From NCBI GenBank assembly GCA_964591175.1, contig CAZQAF010000008.1:1-64000 (forward strand): 64,000 nt of DNA. The letters are read 5' to 3'. Origin of the DNA: UBA11574 sp964591175 (GTDB taxonomy: Bacteria; Desulfobacterota; Desulfobacteria; Desulfobacterales; UBA11574). Position numbers and translations under genes: made by a program. Position 1 is the stretch's first letter. Each line of letters begins with the position of its first letter. Of this stretch, positions 58,879-64,000 are shown in pieces. The notes under the pieces are model-generated. The model saw only the letters and a list, made by a program, of their open reading frames with translations, was not told the origin of the DNA and did no database searches.

Positions 58879-60693
58879 CTATCCGCCGAAAGAATCTTCG
58901 GTGATGTCCACGGCGGCGCTGTTGAGGGTTAAAATAGCCTTCATCCTGCCGTAAGTAATCGGAAGAATCGAATAAATGAAAAATTCGGCGCTTTTGATTT
59001 GTCCCTCGTAGAAGACGGCATCTTTTTTCTTTGGGTTGTTTTCCAGATTTCGGGCGGAGATTGCGGCCCGCCACAGGAGCATCCACGCCATCACCACATC
59101 ACCGCAGACCTCCATGAACGGATGCGCAAAAGCAAAGGCACTCAATACCTTCGGCGACATGGCCATAGTTCCCATGTGAAGGGCGACTTCTCCCAGTTTG
59201 TTGACGGCCGCCGCCAACTTGCCCGCAAAATCTTCCAGTCCCCGGGTATCTTTTGCCATGGCAATGGTCTCCTGGATCTTGCCCAACAGATCCATCACGG
59301 GCTTGCCTTTGTTGAGCCCCAGTTTTCTTCCCAGAAGATCCATGGCTTGAATTCCATTGGTTCCTTCATAGAGCATGGTAATCCGGCAATCCCGCAAGAG
59401 CTGTTCCATGGGATAATCTTTGATATATCCGTATCCGCCGTACACCTGAACACCGTGACTGCATACTTCGAAAGCCCGATCCGTGACATATCCCTTGGCA
59501 ATGGGAATGAGCACGTCGATGATGCCTTGAAAGGTTGATTTTTCTTGGGCGTCGTCTGAAATTTTAACCCGGTCTTCGCACATTCCGACATAATAGAGAA
59601 GGCTTCTTATTCCTTCGACATATACTTTCATCATCATGAGCTGGCGCCGGACATCAGGATGCTGGATAATCGGGACCGAAGATGCATCTTTATCCATGAT
59701 TTGCAGAAGATTTTTCCCCTGTATCCGTTCTTTCGCATAGTTTACGGCATACATGTACGCGGAAGATGCGCAGGCCAGTCCCTGAAGTCCCACCAGCAGC
59801 CGGGCTTCGTTCATCATTTGAAACATGGCGCGCATTCCCTTGTGCGCCTCTCCCAGCAGCAATCCCCTGCACTTACCCTTGCCGCCGAGTGCAAGGGAAC
59901 ACGTGCCGTTTCCGTGAATTCCCATTTTCTCTTCAATGCCCGTACACACCACATCATTGGGCTCGCCAAGACTTCCGTCGTCATTGACCCATATTTTAGG
60001 GACAATAAAAAGTGACACCCCTTTGGTTCCTTCCGGGGCACCCTCGATGCGAGCCAACACCGGATGAATGATGTTTTCGGACAGATCGTGTTCTCCGCCG
60101 GAAATAAAAATCTTGTTTCCGGTAATCGAATAGGTCCCATCGTCATTTTTAACTGCCGAGGTGGTGAGCGCACCCACATCCGATCCAGCCTCAGGCTCCG
60201 TGAGGACCATTGTCCCGGTCCATTCACCGGTATACATTTTTTGGAGAAAGAGCTTTTTTTGCGGTTCCGTTCCGAAAGTTTCAATCAATCTGCCGGCGCC
60301 ATGGGTAAGTCCCAAGTATATCATGAACGCATAGTTTGCCCCCACGAGGTAATCATTGGCCGCCATGGCAACGGTGGTGGGCATCCCCTGCCCGCCCCAT
60401 TCCGGATCTTCGGTCATGGCCACCCATTCACCTTCTTTCAAGAGTTCGTAAGCCCGGTGAAAAGACTCCGGAACGATCACTTTTCCGTTATCGAACCGGC
60501 ACCCTTCCCGGTCCCCGAGTTCCCGGGTGGGAAGGATCTCTTTTATTGCCAGATTACGCGCCTCGGATACGATCATATCAACGGCTTTATTAGTAAAATC
60601 GGCGAACAGTTCGGTTCGGCTCAGGTCCCCGACCTGCATCTGCTCGTGAAGGACAAAATCGACATCCCTTCGATCTGCGATGTATTGTGCCAT
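58879..60693 (-). CDS. long acyl-CoA dehydrogenase (DmdC/FadE5-like, 604 aa)
   Basis: An FAD-dependent acyl-CoA dehydrogenase of the long subgroup. N-terminal extension (MAQYIADRRDVDFVLHEQMQ) typical of DmdC-like proteins; middle domain with MVLTEPEAGSDVGAL and YSITGNKIFISGGEHD; catalytic region QVYGGYGYIKDYPMEQLLRD and TMLYEGTNGIQAMDLLG with the catalytic Glu of YEGT. A C-terminal extra domain of about 150 residues ends TEDSFGG. AGGAG precedes the ATG. It is 20 nt after the TetR regulator gene, so they are one operon. Substrate chain length is unknown. Confidence 0.93.
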   Translation of the reverse strand: MAQYIADRRDVDFVLHEQMQVGDLSRTELFADFTNKAVDMIVSEARNLAIKEILPTRELGDREGCRFDNGKVIVPESFHRAYELLKEGEWVAMTEDPEWGGQGMPTTVAMAANDYLVGANYAFMIYLGLTHGAGRLIETFGTEPQKKLFLQKMYTGEWTGTMVLTEPEAGSDVGALTTSAVKNDDGTYSITGNKIFISGGEHDLSENIIHPVLARIEGAPEGTKGVSLFIVPKIWVNDDGSLGEPNDVVCTGIEEKMGIHGNGTCSLALGGKGKCRGLLLGEAHKGMRAMFQMMNEARLLVGLQGLACASSAYMYAVNYAKERIQGKNLLQIMDKDASSVPIIQHPDVRRQLMMMKVYVEGIRSLLYYVGMCEDRVKISDDAQEKSTFQGIIDVLIPIAKGYVTDRAFEVCSHGVQVYGGYGYIKDYPMEQLLRDCRITMLYEGTNGIQAMDLLGRKLGLNKGKPVMDLLGKIQETIAMAKDTRGLEDFAGKLAAAVNKLGEVALHMGTMAMSPKVLSAFAFAHPFMEVCGDVVMAWMLLWRAAISARNLENNPKKKDAVFYEGQIKSAEFFIYSILPITYGRMKAILTLNSAAVDITEDSFGG

Positions 60694-60713
60694 ATTAATA
60701 CCTCTCCTCTTAG

Positions 60714-61325
60714 CTATAATTCTTTGCTTTGTTCGTTATGCCCGATGCCTCTCATAAAAAGATCCACAAGGGGTTCCGCCATGGTGACAAGATTGTAATT
60801 TGAACCGGCGTGAAGCCAGGTGTTGATCACCTCGTCCACCGCGCCCAGTATGAATCGCTTCACAAGCCCCAGATATAAATCTTTACGGATGGCGCCTTCT
60901 TCCTGGCCCTGTTCGACAATTTCGGAGATGATATCGAGATACATCTTCGACATCTCCTTTATCTGTTCTTCGATCAGCCGGCTGTTCTGATGGGTTTCAA
61001 CCCGGTAGACCATCGCCATGTTCCGGTCATTCTGAAATTCCTCGAGATGCCGCCGAATCAGGTTGCGAAGCTTATCCACGGCGCTATCCCCACGGTCGAC
61101 CTCTTCTCTGAAACGGGTAAAAGCCTGTCTGGCTTTAAAACTGAAAAACTGAACCAGGATATCGTCTTTATTCTTGAAATAAAGATAAATGGTACCATCG
61201 GCGACCCCGGCTTCCCTTGCGATTTGGGAAACCGTTGACTGGAAAAATCCCTGCTCGGCAAATACCTTGACGGCCGCTTCAAGGATTCGATGATACTTGT
61301 TGTTGCTTTTTTCTTTGGCAGTAAT
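60714..61325 (-). CDS. TetR-family regulator of fatty-acid genes (FadR-like)
   Basis: About 203 residues. HTH region HRILEAAVKVFAEQGFFQST...IAREAGVADGTIYLYFKNKD is canonical TetR and close in pattern to Bacillus/Thermus FadR. The C-terminal helical domain (KLRNLIRRHLEEFQNDRNMA onward) would bind acyl-CoA. The start is problematic: no ATG, GTG or TTG follows a ribosome site, whereas GGAGG lies 6 nt before ATT 61323-61325 (then T-A-K-E-K-S), so an ATT start is proposed. The in-frame ATG at 61385 lies inside the operator and lacks a Shine-Dalgarno. The gene leads the acyl-CoA dehydrogenase operon. Confidence 0.88.
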   Translation of the reverse strand: MTAKEKSNNKYHRILEAAVKVFAEQGFFQSTVSQIAREAGVADGTIYLYFKNKDDILVQFFSFKARQAFTRFREEVDRGDSAVDKLRNLIRRHLEEFQNDRNMAMVYRVETHQNSRLIEEQIKEMSKMYLDIISEIVEQGQEEGAIRKDLYLGLVKRFILGAVDEVINTWLHAGSNYNLVTMAEPLVDLFMRGIGHNEQSKEL

Positions 61326-61366
61326 GATAAACCTCCATGCTCCGGATGTTTCATGAAAGCAGCTTA

Positions 61367-61384
61367 TGAATGAATACTCATTCA
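61367..61384. promoter_or_regulatory. FadR-type operator at the TetR gene
   Basis: TGAATGAATACTCATTCA (7-bp perfect arms, 4-nt centre) lies about 42 bp upstream of the proposed start. It shares the arms with the palindrome at 51078-51095. It implies autoregulation of the regulator and the acyl-CoA dehydrogenase-hyuAB genes. Confidence 0.75.
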
Positions 61385-61524
61385 TTACCAGTCGAATCAT
61401 CGAATGTCAAGAAAAATTAAAAAAGCTACTACCGGAAATTGAATAGACATTAAGGAGAATTGGGTGTTACGAAAGGAAAGCCTCCTCGGTTATTGAGCCA
61501 AAGAACTCAAAATTGTTTTCCGAC

Positions 61525-61548
61525 AAAAATGAACATATATTCATTTTT
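61525..61548. repeat. 9-bp inverted repeat upstream of the TetR gene
   Basis: AAAAATGAA (61525-61533) and TTCATTTTT (61540-61548) around CATATA. The core TGAA-N6-TTCA is a weaker relative of the FadR-type box. Read on the minus strand it follows the cupin gene stop (61600) and ends in T-rich sequence, so it may instead be that gene's terminator. Confidence 0.45.
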
Positions 61549-61599
61549 GATCTCCGGGCTCGAGTAAAAATCCTGGCCCAGAGAACCAGGATTTCAATG

Positions 61600-62004
61600 T
61601 TAGATTAAAATTCTGGTAATTGCGTCTGTATTTTCTTTGGAAAACCGTTTGTTTGACAGTGCGATGAGCGCCAAATCCCCATCCCCGTTATTTTTCAAGG
61701 CATGGGCAACACCCTCATTGATCTTGATCAATACGGCACCGGATCCCGTGAATTCCTTTATTGACATCCGTGTGGTATCTTTTTTTGCCCAAGCCAGGGT
61801 CCAGGCATCCGAATATGAAACAATCAGCATCTCTTTGGTTTGACGATGATAATGATTTCCCCGGACGAAATTCGGATGAATTTTTCCGAAATGGATATTT
61901 TGAATTTTATCGAGAAACTGCAGGTCCGTATCAGAGATATGGTATAAATCGCCTCTGGTGTCGCCGTAATTTTCAATGGACTTGATCTCGATAGCTTGTT
62001 GCAT
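61600..62004 (-). CDS. cupin-fold protein (WxcM/FdtA-like)
   Basis: A 134-residue single-domain cupin. Motif-like segments GKIHPNFVRGNHYHRQTKEM (His-rich metal site or sugar site as in WxcM/FdtA isomerase-type cupins) and VLIKINEGVAHALKNNGDGD. Related proteins isomerise dTDP-keto sugars, but no sugar gene is nearby and the catalytic pair cannot be confirmed. ATG 62004 has only a weak ribosome site. It is 10 nt after the ACT-domain gene, so it is the third gene of the putA operon. Confidence 0.72.
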   Translation of the reverse strand: MQQAIEIKSIENYGDTRGDLYHISDTDLQFLDKIQNIHFGKIHPNFVRGNHYHRQTKEMLIVSYSDAWTLAWAKKDTTRMSIKEFTGSGAVLIKINEGVAHALKNNGDGDLALIALSNKRFSKENTDAITRILI

Positions 62005-62014
62005 TGGGTTATCT

Positions 62015-62386
62015 CTAAATAAACTGAAAACCCGCCGCTTTGAACGCCGCAATCGCCGCAGGTGATTTTTCAGAAGGTATCAAAATATAATCCGTGTCGT
62101 AGGTTGATACAGCAAAAATGCTGATTCGGGCTTTGGCCAGCACCTTTGAAAGATTCGCCAGGATGCCGACGGCATTCATCTCCAGGGGGCCGGATACTTT
62201 GATACACGACCAGCCCCGATAACATTTTTCACTGCCTAATTTCAGTGACTCCCGGCATACAATGGAAAGTTCTTCATCTGTTTTGACAATACCGAACAAT
62301 GCTTCCTTCAAAACCTCATCCGGTATGCGATGGGAAGGGCTGAACCGGTGTATCGCAAATGTGTCTTCTAACAATTCTAACTTCAT
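62015..62386 (-). CDS. ACT-domain protein (CASTOR-like tandem ACT)
   Basis: A 123-residue protein. The second half reads NAVGILANLSKVLAKARISI, FAVSTYDTDYILIPSEK, the ACT_7/CASTOR pattern (V-G-I-L-A-x-L-x-x-x-L-A-x-A-x-I-S-I-F-x-x-S-T-Y-x-T-D-Y). The N-terminal half (LELLEDTFAIHRFSPSHRIP) fits the paired ACT-like domain. Such proteins sense amino acids, and its position after putA suggests response to proline or glutamate. It precedes the cupin gene. Confidence 0.82.
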   Translation of the reverse strand: MKLELLEDTFAIHRFSPSHRIPDEVLKEALFGIVKTDEELSIVCRESLKLGSEKCYRGWSCIKVSGPLEMNAVGILANLSKVLAKARISIFAVSTYDTDYILIPSEKSPAAIAAFKAAGFQFI

Positions 62387-62400
62387 TTCATAAAGATAAA

Positions 62401-62488
62401 AAAAAGAAATTTTATCGCTAAAACACGAAATAGAATATTTATGGTTTCGTGCTTTCGTCCTTTCGTGTTTTCGTGATTATTTTTTTTA
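62401..62488. repeat. interspersed repeat, copy B
   Basis: The same block order as copy A (58773-58854): AATTTTATC, AAAACACGAAA (62420-62430), then TTTCGTG and TTTCGT iterations, TTTCGTGTTTT (62461-62471) and CGTGATTAT. It is about 6 bp longer through one extra TTTCGT-like unit. It lies between putA and the ACT gene. Confidence 0.65.
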
Positions 62489-62545
62489 ACGCGAAACATA
62501 TCGAATTGTGATAACTTTATTAATTGGTTATCCAAACTTAAGCGA

Positions 62546-64000
62546 TTATGTCTCCGCCCGTTCCCCGAGATTGCCGTATCGATGGTAGTTGAAGCAGATA
62601 CTCTGTTCCCTGAAATACTGCAGCAGCTCGATCCTCCCTTCCATGGATACCTTTGCCCGGGAAATAAAAAATCCGGTTTCGGCCGCCGCCTTAAACAGGG
62701 CATCCGGTACCCGATCCGGCGCGGCATAACGGATCCGGTCGATATCGGGAATCCTGGCCATCAGATCTTTATCGGATTCAACGTCCATCGGCACGTCATC
62801 CAAAAACCGCCGGCCTTTTTCGCCGTACAAAAATAATGTCACCGTATTGTTCAACTCCCTGGGCAGACTTAACAACGTCTCGCATCCTGCGATCGTTGCC
62901 GCCGCAACCCGTGCCAGAACGTCGAACAGGTTGTCCTCCGGGTGGACCCGGATCACCACCTTCCCGATGGGCAAGTAACGGACATGATTGTCCTGCCCGC
63001 GCAAATGAAAGTAATCTTTTTCCCGGGAAAATTCCTGTTCCCAGCAATACAAGTAGCTCTTGACGGCCCGGAAAACCCTGACATAATCAGTCTTGAACAC
63101 ATTCATCGAACCCCAGTTGCGCTTCAGTCTCCACTCCCGAACCAATTCCAACAAACGATAATCCTTTTGAATGGCGCCAATACCGGGAAATCCCGCATCC
63201 TCGAAGTCCATAAACTGGGAGACATAGTTGGGCCCCCCGGCCTTGATACCGGCCCCCAGCGCGGATTTTCCCATACCGCCGAAAGGCTGGCGAAGCACCA
63301 CGGCGCCGGTGGTCGAACGATTGATATACAGGTTGCCGGCCCGAATCCTATCTTTCCAATACGCGTGCTCCCGCCGGTCTAGACTCTCCAGTCCCGACGT
63401 TAACCCGTATCCGGTCTGGTTGACCATTTCAATGGCATGATCCAGATTTTCGGCACACATCACGCCCAGCACCGGACCGAAAAACTCGGTGATATGCGTA
63501 AAGCTCCCGGGGGTCACGCCCCATTTAATGCCGGGCGTCCACATATGGGGATTGTCTTTGATATTTTTAGGCGCAAGGGCCCAGGATTCACCCGGCTCGA
63601 TTTGGGTCAGGGCGCGCTGCAAGACGCTTTGCGGGGGCTGGATCAACGGACCCATTTTATTTTCAAAGTTCCAGCAGGTGCCCACCCCGAAGCTGGCGGC
63701 GGCATCGATGAGTTGTCGCTTAAAGATGCTGTCCTCATAGACTTCTCTTTCCAGAATGAGCAATGACGTGGCACTGCATTTTTGACCGCAGTTTCCAAAA
63801 GCCGATTGAACCACATGCTTGACAGCCTGGTCGCGATCGGCCATTGCCGTGACGATGGTGGCGTTCTTGCCGCCGGTTTCGGCGGCTAAAATTACGGGCG
63901 GCCTTTGTTTCAAAAGGGCCATCCCGGTATCGGTGCCCCCGGTCATGATAATGAAATCCACATCCGGATGCCCGGCGAGCTTTGCCCCTGTCGTCGATCC
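62546..64000 (-). CDS. putA: C-terminal part of PutA-type L-glutamate gamma-semialdehyde dehydrogenase (5' end outside window)
   Basis: At least 484 residues, open to the right edge. It begins within the ALDH domain: GSTTGAKLAG, ETGGKNATIV (catalytic Glu region), FGNCGQKCSATSLLIL with catalytic Cys, EFFGPVLGVM and NLYINRSTTGAVVLRQPFGG. After the ALDH core there is a C-terminal domain of about 200 residues (KVVIRVHPEDNLFDVLARVA), as in long bifunctional PutA proteins. It oxidises glutamate semialdehyde to glutamate; a proline dehydrogenase domain is expected beyond the edge. The next genes are an ACT sensor and a cupin. Confidence 0.9.
   Translation of the reverse strand, partial: GSTTGAKLAGHPDVDFIIMTGGTDTGMALLKQRPPVILAAETGGKNATIVTAMADRDQAVKHVVQSAFGNCGQKCSATSLLILEREVYEDSIFKRQLIDAAASFGVGTCWNFENKMGPLIQPPQSVLQRALTQIEPGESWALAPKNIKDNPHMWTPGIKWGVTPGSFTHITEFFGPVLGVMCAENLDHAIEMVNQTGYGLTSGLESLDRREHAYWKDRIRAGNLYINRSTTGAVVLRQPFGGMGKSALGAGIKAGGPNYVSQFMDFEDAGFPGIGAIQKDYRLLELVREWRLKRNWGSMNVFKTDYVRVFRAVKSYLYCWEQEFSREKDYFHLRGQDNHVRYLPIGKVVIRVHPEDNLFDVLARVAAATIAGCETLLSLPRELNNTVTLFLYGEKGRRFLDDVPMDVESDKDLMARIPDIDRIRYAAPDRVPDALFKAAAETGFFISRAKVSMEGRIELLQYFREQSICFNYHRYGNLGERAET

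Noticed and set aside
1..64000. CRISPR arrays, rRNA and tRNA genes
   Set aside because: No regularly spaced direct repeats of array type, no rRNA conserved segments and no tRNA T-loop plus acceptor pattern were found on reading.

Overview
The window reads as chromosomal DNA of an anaerobic, fatty-acid- and acyl-CoA-oxidising deltaproteobacterium, most likely a sulfate reducer of the Desulfobacterales type. This is inferred from gene content, not from a marker gene: electron-transfer flavoprotein genes next to a membrane Fe-S oxidoreductase of the EMO/DUF224 type, ETF:quinone oxidoreductase, several acyl-CoA dehydrogenases, HMG-CoA lyase, a CooC-type ATPase, a tungstate/molybdate importer and two selenoprotein genes. 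Two runs of exactly 100 N mark scaffold joins, so this is a draft assembly or MAG. No rRNA, tRNA or CRISPR was seen.

Layout. 0-6.3 kb is accessory and partly AT-rich: a small secreted protein, a selenocysteine peroxiredoxin, a transposase remnant, a Crp/Fnr regulator, an HU/IHF protein, a methyltransferase, small unknown genes, a FliA-like sigma factor behind a hairpin and 13-codon leader, and gene fragments. 6.3-12.9 kb is a TetR-RND-OMF efflux operon read leftward from a consensus promoter carrying a palindromic operator. 13-17.4 kb holds HMG-CoA lyase, a diguanylate cyclase behind a likely sigma-54 promoter, and ETF-QO. 17.5-20.8 kb is a leftward acyl-CoA dehydrogenase/phasin-like/UbiB operon. 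21.1-26.2 kb is a rightward cluster (CooC, AcuC-like deacetylase, AcuB-like CBS-ACT protein, PrmA-like methyltransferase, metallo-beta-lactamase fold protein, corrinoid-protein-like Fe-S protein) that may form an acetyl-CoA control module. 26.2-32 kb has an AMIN-domain protein, a small regulator and a leftward mlaC-RND-mlaA lipid-transport operon. 32.5-38.6 kb is a mixed region with PEBP, two hydrolases, Tag glycosylase, a selenocysteine OsmC-like protein, WrbA and YbaK. 38.7-41.7 kb is a tungstate/molybdate ABC importer with an operator-like inverted repeat at its promoter. 41.7-46.7 kb has a DUF1566 protein, a MaoC dehydratase, an EmrAB efflux pair and a pilin.

46.8-61.4 kb is the fatty-acid block: etfBA, the membrane EtfAB:menaquinone oxidoreductase, acyl-CoA ligase, an MFS transporter, a hydantoinase-type pair (hyuA/hyuB), a long acyl-CoA dehydrogenase and a TetR regulator. 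Two near-identical 18-bp palindromes (51078-51095 and 61367-61384) matching the FadR-type box tie the regulator to the electron-transfer genes. 61.6-64 kb is a leftward putA-ACT-cupin operon running off the right edge.

The best finds are the two genes interrupted by an in-frame UGA exactly at the catalytic cysteine, each followed by a bacterial SECIS-like hairpin. Automated annotation would split or truncate both. Intergenic DNA is also rich in short inverted-repeat elements, including a 103-bp MITE-like unit and a two-copy repeat of about 85 bp.
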